Assembly: GCF_001655615.1 (NCBI RefSeq) | Contig: NZ_CP011567.1 | Span: 992,001 to 1,056,000, forward strand | Length of the DNA: 64,000 nucleotides | Direction of reading: 5' to 3' | From: Pseudomonas sp. GR 6-02 | GTDB taxonomy: Bacteria; Pseudomonadota; Gammaproteobacteria; Pseudomonadales; Pseudomonadaceae | In this document: positions 19,943-28,435 of the stretch, piece by piece | How the letters are laid out: every line of letters begins with the position of its first letter | Numbering within the stretch: position 1 is the stretch's first letter | Program-made: the position numbers and the translations under genes | The notes under the pieces: model-generated | Told to the model about the DNA's origin: nothing | Database searches by the model: none | What the model saw: only the letters and a program-made list of their open reading frames with translations

Positions 19943-20176
19943 TCAGGTGGTCAGCAGTTGCTGCGCGCGTGCACGTGGCTGGTGCTGGCTGACACGGGCA
20001 CTGGCGGGCAGAGGCTGGTGCAGCCAGTTGAGGCGAATTTCTTCGATTTCGACCCAACCATCGCCCATGGGCTGGAGGCTGCACTGCTTGAAGGCCTGGC
20101 AGTGGCCATTGTGATCGAGCAGGGCGAAACTGCGGTGCAGCGGGCGTGGCGCGAACAGGGAGACGAGAAAACGCAT
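19943..20176 (-). CDS. Conserved small hypothetical protein
   Basis: 77 residues starting MRFLVSLFAPRPLHRSF; basic and Trp-containing (GWVEIEEIRLNWLHQPLP) with a Gln/Ala-rich end. An AAAGG site lies about 10 bases before ATG 20176. Codon use is typical of the genome. I recognise it only as a conserved pseudomonad open frame; no domain or function can be named. It is divergent from the lipoprotein gene at 20363. Confidence 0.6.
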   Translation of the reverse strand: MRFLVSLFAPRPLHRSFALLDHNGHCQAFKQCSLQPMGDGWVEIEEIRLNWLHQPLPASARVSQHQPRARAQQLLTT

Positions 20177-20362
20177 GGCAACGTACCTTTTGGGGGTGAC
20201 TGCCATAAAGGTTGCCAGCGGGCGGTGACAAAGGTGTGACAGGAACCGCGCTGCGCCGGGTTTGTCAGAGATTTCAGTAATCGTTGCGCGAAGCTAGTTC
20301 GCCGCAGTGGCGCACCGCTATACTGCGGGCATCGTTAGTTGCCTGATTCTGGAGAGAAGAGC

Positions 20363-20947
20363 ATGTTGCAACGCCTGTTGTTCGGTTTGATCACTGTGAC
20401 CAGTTTGACCCTCGTCGGCTGCGCCCACAGCCCGCAACAACTGAGCCCGGAACCCAAGCTGACGGCTCAGCTGGCGCCGGTCGGCCATGGTCAGCCGGTG
20501 GTGGTGCGTGTGGTGGACGGTCGTCCATCGCCAACCCTGGGGACCCGTGGCGGTTTGTACCCGGAGACCAGTGCGATCACGGTGCAGGGCGCGCAGATTC
20601 TGCCGAAGCTGCAGGCTCAGGCTGAGGCGGCCGTGCGGTTGCTGGGCTTCACGCCGACGGCCAATGCGCTGAATGCGCCGCAATTGACGGTGACCCTGGC
20701 CGAGCTGAAGTATCAGTCGCCCAAAGAAGGTTTGTATGTGACTGAAGCTACAATTGGCGCGACGTTCCGTTCCGATGTGCAGAATGCCAACCGTCGTTAC
20801 AGCGGTCGCTACGGCGCGTCGCTGGATCAGCGTTTTGGCATGGCGCCGAATCAGGAAACCAATACCAAGCTGGTCAGTGATGTGCTGAGTGATGCGTTGA
20901 CCCGCTTGTTCAAGGACCCGACGATTGGTCAGGTGCTTGGCGAGTAA
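20363..20947 (+). CDS. YajG-family lipoprotein
   Basis: 194-residue predicted lipoprotein: a short hydrophobic leader with lipobox LVGC (Cys 19) and then a mature domain of the YajG type (VVRVVDGRPSPTLGTRGG and SRG-like repeats through the YSGRYGASLDQRFG region). Location is likely inner leaflet of the outer membrane. GGAGAGAAGAG precedes ATG 20363. A terminator follows. Function unknown. Confidence 0.8.
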   Translation: MLQRLLFGLITVTSLTLVGCAHSPQQLSPEPKLTAQLAPVGHGQPVVVRVVDGRPSPTLGTRGGLYPETSAITVQGAQILPKLQAQAEAAVRLLGFTPTANALNAPQLTVTLAELKYQSPKEGLYVTEATIGATFRSDVQNANRRYSGRYGASLDQRFGMAPNQETNTKLVSDVLSDALTRLFKDPTIGQVLGE

Positions 20948-20970
20948 CGGTTTGCAGTTTGTTTAAAGAA

Positions 20971-21001
20971 CCCGGTGCCAGCGATGGCGCCGGGTTTTTT
21001 T
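20971..21001 (+). terminator. Terminator of the YajG-like lipoprotein gene
   Basis: CCCGG-TGCC stem pairs with GGCG-CCGGG around a short loop and is followed by seven T residues. Confidence 0.85.
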
Positions 21002-21026
21002 GTGCCTGCCGCTCCAGCAAGGGAAA

Positions 21027-21233
21027 TCAAGCCGCTTGCGAATAGAAGTCCAGAACACTCACCCCGGTCAGCAAATCCGTCTCCGGCAAATCCGCATGTT
21101 GATGCCCGCCCAACGCGCAATACACCAGCCAATGCCGGTCCTGTACATTGAAGGCGAGGCTGCCGACTAAGGTTTGTTGTTCGTCGCTTTGGGCAATGAG
21201 GTAAAGACGATCCTGGTTTTCGGCGTGGAGCAT
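21027..21233 (-). CDS. Hypothetical small protein
   Basis: 68 residues from ATG 21233 (MLHAENQDRLYLIAQSDEQ); a longer frame to a TTG at 21305 adds 24 residues rich in Ser. Neither start has a strong ribosome-binding site. The composition (acidic, with Trp/Tyr/His) and codon use look genuine, and it ends just before the convergent terminator at 20971-21001. No recognised domain. Confidence 0.55.
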   Translation of the reverse strand: MLHAENQDRLYLIAQSDEQQTLVGSLAFNVQDRHWLVYCALGGHQHADLPETDLLTGVSVLDFYSQAA

Positions 21234-21427
21234 GACGCGGTCCGTGTCGGTTTCGAAGGGCGACAGACTGGCGGATTCAGATGACGGCGCCGTGACACAG
21301 GACAATAATCGGCTAAATGGTTTCGTTATTTGTCGGAAAGGGGGGGCAGGCCGGAGCGCTTTCGGTAGAATCCGCGCCGTGGTCGTCGGTCCCGGCGTCT
21401 GTTACACCGGTTTGCCTGAGGTTTGTG

Positions 21428-21706
21428 ATGTCGCTGCAATTGATTTCGCTCTTTACCGCTCATCCCGCCAAACTGATCAACCTGCTGGCCTTGCTGTTCG
21501 CCTGCCCGGGCGGCTGGTTGCTGCACGCCACCCGTCGTCGTGAACAGCGCGCGATGGCCAGTATCGAAGCCCAGCGCCAGAGCAGGCCCAGCGAAGAGCC
21601 AACCCTCGATTGGGCGACCTTGCGCATGAACCGGTTTTTCTATCGCTTCGGTTTTGCCTGCCTTGGGATGGCGTTGCTGGTGTCGTGGGTCAGTACTCGC
21701 GTCTGA
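21428..21706 (+). CDS. Small membrane protein, hypothetical
   Basis: 92 residues with two hydrophobic segments, one at residues about 15-33 (LINLLALLFACPGGWLL) and one at the C-terminus (FGFACLGMALLVSW), separated by a charged loop. GAGGT lies 5 bases before ATG 21428. It shows no recognisable enzymatic motif. It could anchor or regulate a neighbouring system but nothing shows this. Confidence 0.6.
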   Translation: MSLQLISLFTAHPAKLINLLALLFACPGGWLLHATRRREQRAMASIEAQRQSRPSEEPTLDWATLRMNRFFYRFGFACLGMALLVSWVSTRV

Positions 21707-21751
21707 AGTTCTGACACAGTTACAGTGTCTGACTGACCTACTGCACCAAGA

Positions 21752-21781
21752 CAAACAAAAACGGCGCCCGAAGGCGCCGTT
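21752..21781 (-). terminator. Terminator of the acyltransferase gene
   Basis: On the minus strand AACGGCGCC and GGCGCCGTT pair around a four-base loop and are followed by a TTTTTGTTTG tail. Confidence 0.85.
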
Positions 21782-21800
21782 GTCGTATCCAGCCATTACC

Positions 21801-22967
21801 CTACAACGGTAGCCCGGCCTTGACCCGATACTGATTACGCACCGGCATCGCATATTGCAGCACCAGGAACGGACGATGTTCCTCGGGGCAAGCTTCCAGT
21901 CGACGCTGCCATTCTTCCTGAGCCTTGGCCAGTTCATCTGCCGCAAACAGCTCGGCCGCTTTCGGCACCTGCAATTGCGGGTCGGCGTCTTTCCACTGCG
22001 CATACGCCAGGTAATGCACCGGGAATAACCGGTAACCGCCCAGAATCTGCTTGTCCATTTCGATCGCCAATTGCTTGGTGTCTTCGAACAGTTCGGTGAT
22101 CGGCGCGGCGAAGTTCACGTGGACCCGGCCTTTGTAACCAGTGATGCCCTTGGCGATGCTCGCGTCATCCTCGCCCGGTGCCTTGGTGTAGGTGCCGGTG
22201 GTGGCGCGAATGTACAGCTCGCGGGCCTTGGCCTGGTCGCAGGGGTCGTACTCGTAGCTGATCGACACCGGGGTGAGGTTCAGCGAACGGATGACTTCGC
22301 CGAACGGCTCGTCCTTGCGGCTCATGTGGAACATCTTGAGGATCGCCGACTCGGTGCGGTCGTCGCCGTCCTTGGCCCGGCCTTCAGCCTGAGCGATCCA
22401 GATCGAGGCGCAATCGTTGCGGATCGAGTGGTTGATGTAGGCCGACAGCAATTGATACGCCGCCATTTTCTCGCGACGACCGGTGATCGAACGGTGCACG
22501 ATGAAGCTCTTGTTCAGGCGCATCAGGTCGCTGACAAAAGGCTTCTGCAGCAGGTTATCGCCAATGGCGATGCGTGGGGTCGGCAGGCCGGCGTGGTACA
22601 CGGCGTAGTTGACGAAGGCAGGGTCCATCACGATGTCGCGGTGGTTGGCGATGAACAGGTAGGCACTGCCGGACTTGAATTGCTCCACGCCGGTGTAGGT
22701 CACCCCGTCCGTGGCGCGCTCGATGGTGTGGTCGACGTAAAACTCGACTTTGTCCTGCAACGTGGCCACTGACGTGACGTCGGCGAACTCACGGCGTAGC
22801 CGATGCGCTATAAGAGGTTTGAGCATCCAGCCGAAGGCACCGGCAAAGCGCGGGAAGCGGAAGTGGGTGAGGATATCTAGAAACGCCTTGTCGCCGAGCA
22901 GCCGTGCCAGCACCGCTGGGACTTCGCTGTCGTCGTAAGGTCGGATGGCATCGAATTCGCCCATCAT
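21801..22967 (-). CDS. Glycerolipid acyltransferase (PlsC/PlsB-type)
   Basis: 388-residue protein with the acyltransferase block ANHRDIVMDPAF (about residues 107-118), the substrate motif AQAEGRAKDGDDRT (about 193-206) and LTPVSISYEYDPC. These match the large PlsC-like acyltransferases of gamma-proteobacteria annotated as 1-acylglycerol-3-phosphate acyltransferases. The His-Asp spacing (H-x5-D) is one longer than the classic HX4D. A hydrophobic stretch near residue 40 could place it at the inner membrane. Two adjacent ATG codons (22967, 22964) are possible starts after AGAGAG. Confidence 0.8.
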   Translation of the reverse strand: MMGEFDAIRPYDDSEVPAVLARLLGDKAFLDILTHFRFPRFAGAFGWMLKPLIAHRLRREFADVTSVATLQDKVEFYVDHTIERATDGVTYTGVEQFKSGSAYLFIANHRDIVMDPAFVNYAVYHAGLPTPRIAIGDNLLQKPFVSDLMRLNKSFIVHRSITGRREKMAAYQLLSAYINHSIRNDCASIWIAQAEGRAKDGDDRTESAILKMFHMSRKDEPFGEVIRSLNLTPVSISYEYDPCDQAKARELYIRATTGTYTKAPGEDDASIAKGITGYKGRVHVNFAAPITELFEDTKQLAIEMDKQILGGYRLFPVHYLAYAQWKDADPQLQVPKAAELFAADELAKAQEEWQRRLEACPEEHRPFLVLQYAMPVRNQYRVKAGLPL

Positions 22968-23105
22968 GCTCTCTTGTTAGAAACGGCTAGGGTAAGTAAA
23001 GGTATTGATCGAAAACCAACGGGGCACGGTCTGAAAGGTAGTCAGACAAAAATAGCCCTGCAAATAGACCGGCGATTATACGCACAAGTCACCTGGGAGA
23101 CCGCG

Positions 23106-23288
23106 ATGCTGGAAACTGCGCAGTATGAATGTCCGTATTGCGGTGAAGAAGTCGAGGCTGTTCTGGATTTGTCTGGCGGTGATCAGACCTATATCGAGGA
23201 TTGTCCGGTGTGTTGTCGTCCCATTACCTTTGTCTTGCAGGTTCACGGCGAGGAGTGGCACCTCGACGTCTACAGCGAAAACGAATGA
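23106..23288 (+). CDS. CPXCG-motif cysteine-rich protein
   Basis: 60 residues with CPYCG near the start and CPVCC in the middle, the four-Cys arrangement of a small zinc ribbon (CPXCG family). GGGAG lies about 7 bases before ATG 23106. The DUF2007 gene follows after 12 bp, which suggests a two-gene operon. Function unknown. Confidence 0.85.
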   Translation: MLETAQYECPYCGEEVEAVLDLSGGDQTYIEDCPVCCRPITFVLQVHGEEWHLDVYSENE

Positions 23289-23300
23289 AGGGGTTCACCC

Positions 23301-23561
23301 ATGCAGCGTATCTACGAGCCGGAAAACCTGATGGAAGGCGAATTGCTGCTAAGCATGCTGGCCAGTGAAGGCATCGAGGCGCATCTGGTGGGCCGGGATT
23401 TGATCGGCGGTACCGGGGAATTGCCGATATTCGGCCTGCTGGGTGTATCGGTCGATAACGACCAGGCGCAATACGCGCGGGAACTGATCGCCGCGTACAA
23501 TGCCGCGCTGCCGCTGTCCGGCGATGAACCGGACAGCTTTCCCGGCACGCTGGTCTGTTAG
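23301..23561 (+). CDS. DUF2007 domain protein
   Basis: 86 residues with the DUF2007 core: RIYEPENLMEGELLLSMLASEGIEAHLVG, then VSVDNDQAQYARELIAAY. The domain is described as a putative signal-transducing or PII-like ligand-binding fold, but the role is not established. It follows the zinc-ribbon gene closely. Confidence 0.88.
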   Translation: MQRIYEPENLMEGELLLSMLASEGIEAHLVGRDLIGGTGELPIFGLLGVSVDNDQAQYARELIAAYNAALPLSGDEPDSFPGTLVC

Positions 23562-23596
23562 GCTGACGTTCGTTTGATCAAGAGTCGTATTGCCCC

Positions 23597-24220
23597 ATGT
23601 GTGGACGTTATGCCCTGTTTCGCTGGAACCCCGCCTTCGCAGCCCTGCCCGGATTTCCCGCCGATCAGCAGGCCCAGTGGAATATTTCTCCCAACGATTC
23701 GGTGTTGATGCTGCGTGCCGGTGCAGACGGGCAGCGTGAGTTGGCCCGCGCCCGCTGGGGCCTGACGCCGCCGTGGTTGACCGACCTGTCCCGCACGCCG
23801 GCCCATGCCCGTGCCGAAACCGTTGCCGAACAGCCGATGTTTCGCGAAGCCTTGCGCCTGCGCCGTTGTCTGCTGCCGGCCAATGGTTTTTACGAGTGGC
23901 GCGGCACTACGCGCAAACGTCCATACTGGCTGACGCCGGGGGAGGGCTCGACGCTGTACTTCGCGGCGATCTGGGAGGCGTATCCAGTGCAGGAGCAGGT
24001 ATGGCTGAGTACGGCGGTAATCACCCAACCTGCTTCGAGTCAGCGTCGGCCGTTGATTCTCGATGCGGCGGGGCAGGAAGCCTGGCTCAATCCTGAAACC
24101 CCGCTACATGCCTTGCAAGCGCTGCTGGCCAGCGAACCCGCGGCGCTGCGCGAGCGGGTGCTGGCGAACATGGTGAATGATCCGAAGCTCAATGGGCCGG
24201 AGTGTTTGACCCCGGGCTGA
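23597..24220 (+). CDS. SRAP (YedK/HMCES) family protein with altered active-site positions
   Basis: 207 residues with the SRAP signature: catalytic Cys2 in MCGRYALF, an ARAETV block, and CLLPANGFYEW with Glu100. YedK/HMCES crosslinks to abasic sites in single-stranded DNA through Cys2, with an Asn, a Glu and a His assisting. Here the Asn of the usual NARAET is His70 (AHARAET), and the usual IHDRMP block reads SQRRP near 148-152 with no His. Glu100 and Cys2 remain. The protein may still bind or crosslink AP DNA with altered kinetics; a paralogue elsewhere in the genome may be the canonical one. Confidence 0.88.
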   Translation: MCGRYALFRWNPAFAALPGFPADQQAQWNISPNDSVLMLRAGADGQRELARARWGLTPPWLTDLSRTPAHARAETVAEQPMFREALRLRRCLLPANGFYEWRGTTRKRPYWLTPGEGSTLYFAAIWEAYPVQEQVWLSTAVITQPASSQRRPLILDAAGQEAWLNPETPLHALQALLASEPAALRERVLANMVNDPKLNGPECLTPG

Positions 24221-24227
24221 GCGCGTA

Positions 24228-24263
24228 ATGATCATTCCCATGCTCTGCGTGGGAACGATCATT
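24228..24263. repeat. REP-like palindrome
   Basis: AATGATCATTCCCA and TGGGAACGATCATT pair around TGCTCTGCG with one mismatch. The core GATCATTCCCA...TGGGAACGATC is a relative of the palindrome at 60767-60797. It lies between convergent genes. Confidence 0.75.
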
Positions 24264-24268
24264 GAACC

Positions 24269-26410
24269 CTAAACCTTGAACTGATTGATCAACCGGCGCT
24301 GCTGTTCCGCCAACTTGGTCAAATCCGCACTCGCTGCGCTCGATTCATCCGCGCCACCGGCCACTTCATTGGCTACTTGCCCGATGTTGATCACGTTGCG
24401 GTTAATGTCGTCGGCCACCGCGCTCTGTTCCTCGGCGGCGCTGGCGATCTGGGTGTTCATGTCGTTGATCACCGACACCGCTTGCGTAATGGTTTCCAGT
24501 GCTTCGGCCGCTTTCGCCGCGTGCTGCACGCTTTCGTCGGTGCGGTTCTGACTGTCTTCCATGACCCGCACCACATCGCGGGTGCCTTGTTGCAGTTGCT
24601 GGATCATGGTCTGGATTTCTTCCGTGGCCTTCTGGGTTTTCTGCGCCAGGTTGCGTACTTCATCGGCCACCACCGCAAAACCCCGGCCCTGCTCACCGGC
24701 TCGCGCCGCTTCGATGGCCGCGTTCAAGGCGAGCAGGTTGGTCTGCTCGGCGATGCCGCGAATGGCCGTCAGGATCGCGTTGATGTTTTCGCTGTCCTTG
24801 GCCAGGGTCTGCACCACGCCGACGGCTTTGCCGATTTCGATGGCCAACACACCAATCGAATTCGACGTATCCCGGACGATTTGCATGCCTTGCGCCGCCG
24901 CCTGATCTGCATGACTGGCAGCTTGCGCGGCCTGGGTGGCGTTGCGCGCCACGTCCTGGGCGGTGGCGGTCATTTCGTGTACGGCGGTGGCGACCTGATC
25001 GATCTCGGCCATTTGTTTGTGCACACCGATGTTGGTGCGAATGGCAATGTCGGCGGTGTGTTCCGACGAGTCGCTGACGCTCTGCACCGAAGTCACCACT
25101 TGAGTAATCATCGCCTGCAACTTGGCCAGGAAGGTGTTGAAGCCCTTCGCGATCGAGCCCAGTTCGTCGCTGCGGTCGCTGGTCAGGCGGCGGGTCAGGT
25201 CGCCTTCGCCCTGGGCGATGTCATCGAGCATGGTCACCATCTGCTTCAGCGGCCGGGCAATGCCGTGGCCCACCAGCCAGATCACCAACAAACCAATGCC
25301 GGCGATCAGCAGGCCAACCATGGCCATGCCAAAGGTGTCGGACTTGCGCTGTGCGTCCAGGTCACTCTGAAGTTTTTGCAGGTCGGCCATCACCGCGTTC
25401 AGCGGCAGTTGCAGCATCAAGGTCCAGCGGGCGTCGGTCTGGCCGATGCCGAAGGGCAGGTACAACTCGATCCGGCCCTGGGCCTTGTCGACGGTGTAAG
25501 TCACTTCGCCACGCTTGAGATTGGCCATGTTGGCAATCTGCTTGCTGTCGAGGATGTCGCTGACCTTTTCGCCGAATTTGCTCGGGTCTTTGGTGTAGGC
25601 GACGATCCGGCCGTTACCGCCGATCAGGGCCATTTCTCCGGCGCCGCTGTACAGTTTCTGATTCGCCCCCAGGAGCATTTCCTGGATGAAGTTCACCGAC
25701 AGGTCGGCGCCGACGATGCCCTGGAACGCGCCGTTGAGCATGATCGGTTCAATGAAGGAGGCGAGCATGACGATCTTGTCGCCAACCTTGTAGGGCGCCG
25801 GATCGATCACGCAGGATTTTTTGGTTTCCTTGGAGCACAGGTAGTACTCGCTGGCGCGCACACCGGTGGACAAGGTTTTCTGGTCGTCGACGTCCACCAG
25901 TTTGTCCAGGCCCAGGCTGCCGTCTTCGTTACGGAACCACCATGGCAGGAAGCGCCCGTTACTGGCGTCGATGCCGACTACTTTGGTGTCGACGTAGGCC
26001 GCATCGTTGTGGTCGAGGGCGTTTTTTTCCCACCCAATGTAGGTGCCGAGAATTTTCGGGTTCCGGGCGACGTTTTCCTTGATCAGGCTGATCAGTTGCT
26101 CGCGGCTAAGGCTCAGTTGCGGCTGGCCGTCGGCGCCCGGTGTGCCGATCAATGCGTTGACCCGCACCAGACCGCCGGCAATCAGCAGCGGCGCTTCGAG
26201 TTCGCGCTGGATCTGGCTGACCTGGGTTTGTGCCAGCGACGTCAGGCGCTGTTCGATGACTTGCTCAAACTGCGCCTGAGTCCGTTGCTGGACCATGTCT
26301 TGGGTCCGGGCGCCGGAAAACAGCGCGTACAGCACCAGGGCTGCGACAACGCTGAGCACAATGGCGCCGGCCAGGGCGGCAACGGAAAACTGGATCGACT
26401 TGAATTTCAT
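24269..26410 (-). CDS. Methyl-accepting chemotaxis protein (dCache)
   Basis: 713-residue chemoreceptor. TM1 is at residues about 9-31, a roughly 310-residue periplasmic dCache domain follows, TM2 at about 360-380 ([20 protein letters not shown]), a HAMP domain ([19 protein letters not shown]), and the cytoplasmic signalling tip with [19 protein letters not shown]. No CheR-binding pentapeptide is present at the C-terminus (ends INQFKV). The periplasmic region contains [11 protein letters not shown] and several aromatic residues, but not the RxWY-type amino-acid motif I know from PctA, so the ligand is unknown. ATG 26410 is chosen because TM1 then starts directly. Confidence 0.93.
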   Translation of the reverse strand: MKFKSIQFSVAALAGAIVLSVVAALVLYALFSGARTQDMVQQRTQAQFEQVIEQRLTSLAQTQVSQIQRELEAPLLIAGGLVRVNALIGTPGADGQPQLSLSREQLISLIKENVARNPKILGTYIGWEKNALDHNDAAYVDTKVVGIDASNGRFLPWWFRNEDGSLGLDKLVDVDDQKTLSTGVRASEYYLCSKETKKSCVIDPAPYKVGDKIVMLASFIEPIMLNGAFQGIVGADLSVNFIQEMLLGANQKLYSGAGEMALIGGNGRIVAYTKDPSKFGEKVSDILDSKQIANMANLKRGEVTYTVDKAQGRIELYLPFGIGQTDARWTLMLQLPLNAVMADLQKLQSDLDAQRKSDTFGMAMVGLLIAGIGLLVIWLVGHGIARPLKQMVTMLDDIAQGEGDLTRRLTSDRSDELGSIAKGFNTFLAKLQAMITQVVTSVQSVSDSSEHTADIAIRTNIGVHKQMAEIDQVATAVHEMTATAQDVARNATQAAQAASHADQAAAQGMQIVRDTSNSIGVLAIEIGKAVGVVQTLAKDSENINAILTAIRGIAEQTNLLALNAAIEAARAGEQGRGFAVVADEVRNLAQKTQKATEEIQTMIQQLQQGTRDVVRVMEDSQNRTDESVQHAAKAAEALETITQAVSVINDMNTQIASAAEEQSAVADDINRNVINIGQVANEVAGGADESSAASADLTKLAEQQRRLINQFKV

Positions 26411-26684
26411 GGGTGCTCCGCACGCAAGAGGACGTCTGCAGAGCTGTATCGGCACTGGGGCGGTGGGGCATGAGCCAGGTGTAACGAATTGGCTGTTTTA
26501 GAGTGCTGGATGTCGTAAATGAATCATTGCTGGCCGTGATCAGCCGCGGTGGACGCTGTTGTGTGAATTTTTTCCTACGGTAATCGGGGCTTTGTCTGAA
26601 ATGTACGTGCTACACGTCCGTTGTATCTGGCGCCGATACAAATCCCCACCTAGGATACGCGGCATGTTTCCAGGGAGCTTCTTG

Positions 26685-27503
26685 ATGAGTAAGACATTGG
26701 TTTTGTGTGCACTGAGTGCAAGTCTGCTGCTTGCCGGTTGTCAGTCGGTCAACACCACCAGCGGTGGCGCCGTGGGCGTTGAGCGCACGCAATACATGTT
26801 CAGTATGTTGTCGACCTCCGAGGTCAACCAGATGTACGCCCAGTCTTATCAACAGACCATCGGGGAGGCGAGCACCAAAGGCGTGCTGGATAAATCCAGT
26901 AACAATGCGAAGCGCGTCCAGGCCATCTCCAATCGCCTGATTGCCCAGGCACCGGTGTTTCGTCCGGATTCGGCCCAGTGGCAATGGGAAGTGAACCTGA
27001 TCAAGAGCGACGAGCTGAATGCCTCCTGCGGGCCTGGTGGCAAGATCATTTTCTACAGCGGGCTGATCGACACCCTGCAACTCACTGACGACGAAATCGC
27101 CGCCATCATTGGCCATGAAATCGCTCACGCCTTGCGCGAGCACAGTCGTGAAGCGATGTCCAGGGCTTATGGTCTCGAAATGGCCAAGCAGGGCGCCGGT
27201 GCGTTGCTCGGTCTGGGGCAGGACAGCCTGGCCCTGGCGGACACCGTGGCCAAATACGGCATGACCTTGCCCAACAGTCGCGAGAACGAAAACGAAGCCG
27301 ACTTGATCGGCCTCGAACTGGCCGCCCGCGCTGGTTACAACCCGAACTCTGCGATCACCCTGTGGAACAAAATGAGCAAAGCCTCGGAAGGCGCGCCGCC
27401 AGAGTTCTTGAGCACTCACCCGGCGTCGGCCAGTCGGATTGCGTCGTTGCAGGCGGCGATTCCGAAAGTCATGCCGTTGTACGAGAAAGCCAGGAAATCC
27501 TGA
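26685..27503 (+). CDS. M48 family metalloprotease lipoprotein
   Basis: 272 residues with a lipobox (LLAGC, Cys 18), a zinc site HEIAH in IIGHEIAHALREHS (about residue 147) and the third-ligand Glu region NENEADLIGLELAARAG, followed by LSTHPAS. This is the LoiP/YggG-type periplasmic protease class involved in envelope quality control. GGGAG precedes ATG 26685 by about 8 bases. A palindromic repeat follows. Confidence 0.92.
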   Translation: MSKTLVLCALSASLLLAGCQSVNTTSGGAVGVERTQYMFSMLSTSEVNQMYAQSYQQTIGEASTKGVLDKSSNNAKRVQAISNRLIAQAPVFRPDSAQWQWEVNLIKSDELNASCGPGGKIIFYSGLIDTLQLTDDEIAAIIGHEIAHALREHSREAMSRAYGLEMAKQGAGALLGLGQDSLALADTVAKYGMTLPNSRENENEADLIGLELAARAGYNPNSAITLWNKMSKASEGAPPEFLSTHPASASRIASLQAAIPKVMPLYEKARKS

Positions 27504-27521
27504 TCATCAAGTGCTGAGGCT

Positions 27522-27559
27522 TGTGGCGAGGGGGCTTGTCGGAACGCCCCCTCGCCACA
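27522..27559. repeat. REP-like hairpin
   Basis: TGTGGCGAGGGGGC and GCCCCCTCGCCACA (with a short loop) form a near-perfect 14-bp stem. It shares TGTGGCGAGGG with the REPIN-like ends at 11866 and 17494 and lies between convergent genes. Confidence 0.8.
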
Positions 27560-27583
27560 ATCTGTTACTCACCAGATCCAGGG

Positions 27584-28171
27584 TCAAACCCAGCCACTGC
27601 TCTGCATCGCCTTGTACACCGCGACAATCGCCAGGATGAAGAACGCCGACGCCGCCAGGCGACGGATCAAAGTCAGAGGCAGTTTTTCCGCTGCAAAATT
27701 ACCCGCCAGTACCACCGGCACGTTCGCAATCAACATCCCGGCGGTGGTGCCGAGGATCACCAGCCACAGATCCGGGTATTGCGCGGCGAGCATCACGGTC
27801 GCGACCTGGGTCTTGTCGCCCATCTCCGCGAGGAAAAACGCAATCAGCGTGGTCAGGAACGGTCCGAACTTGCGGGCGGTGCTGGCTTCGTCTTCGTCCA
27901 TCTTGTCCGGCACCAGTGTCCACAGCGCCGTGGCGGCGAAGCTGGCGGCGAGGATCCAGTGAAGCGTCGCATTCGAGAAGAAACTGCCGAACCAGGCGCC
28001 TACCGCACCGGCCGCCGCGTGGTTGGCCAGGGTCGCGGCGACGATGCCGGCGATGATCGGCCAGGGTTTGCGAAAGCGAGCGGCGAGAATGAGTGCGAGC
28101 AGTTGCGTCTTGTCGCCGATTTCGGCCAAGGCAACGATTGCGGTGGGAACGAGTAGAGAGTCCAGCATCAT
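27584..28171 (-). CDS. TMEM165/GDT1 family transporter (probable Mn exporter)
   Basis: 195-residue polytopic membrane protein of about six TM segments with the two family signatures, AEIGDKTQ (about residue 17) and AEMGDKTQ (about residue 118), in antiparallel repeats. Family members exchange Mn2+/Ca2+ for protons. A yybP-ykoY-type riboswitch directly upstream makes manganese export the best reading, since this riboswitch senses Mn2+. Two ATG codons lie in tandem at 28171 and 28168, 8 bases after AGGA. Confidence 0.9.
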   Translation of the reverse strand: MMLDSLLVPTAIVALAEIGDKTQLLALILAARFRKPWPIIAGIVAATLANHAAAGAVGAWFGSFFSNATLHWILAASFAATALWTLVPDKMDEDEASTARKFGPFLTTLIAFFLAEMGDKTQVATVMLAAQYPDLWLVILGTTAGMLIANVPVVLAGNFAAEKLPLTLIRRLAASAFFILAIVAVYKAMQSSGWV

Positions 28172-28202
28172 CAGGGTTTTCCTAAGGGGCGGGTCGACAC
28201 GG

Positions 28203-28251
28203 CTATGACACGTACAGCCTTCCCGCCCCGGGTAAGGTGTTCGTGTCATAG
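28203..28251 (-). promoter_or_regulatory. Riboswitch expression platform hairpin
   Basis: In the mRNA, CTATGACACG (28251-28242) pairs with CGTGTCATAG (28212-28203). Its loop contains GGGGCGGG (28229-28222), which is complementary to CCCGCCCC (28193-28186), two to five bases before the AGGA ribosome-binding site (28183-28180). The two pairings could be alternative states gating translation. Confidence 0.5.
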
Positions 28252-28270
28252 GTCTTGTCAAACCCTGCGA

Positions 28271-28380
28271 TCCGTCTGATGCGGACGCGTGGGTCGCATA
28301 CGCCATGGTCTGAGGACCAAGTATGTTGACGTATGCCGGACGAGCATGGCGCTCGTGGGAGACTACTCCCCTAGGACGGA
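28271..28380 (-). ncRNA. yybP-ykoY (Mn2+) riboswitch aptamer
   Basis: The minus strand contains the conserved GGGGAGTAG (28371-28363), followed by a hairpin and the GTCAACATAC element, and CCATGGCGTATGC closes a stem with GCATACG. TCCGTC (28380-28375) can pair with GACGGA (28276-28271) as P1. These are landmarks of the yybP-ykoY aptamer, which binds Mn2+ (and H+ effects in E. coli alx). It lies in the leader of the GDT1-type gene. Confidence 0.85.
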
Positions 28381-28435
28381 GCGGATTCTGCCTAGGCAAA
28401 TCCGATTGGGCAAGCCTTCTTTTACAAAAGCGTTT

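Noticed and set aside
24377..26473. 698-codon open frame antisense to the chemoreceptor
   Set aside because: The opposite strand encodes a textbook MCP. The frame's protein is His/Gln/Val-rich without any domain.
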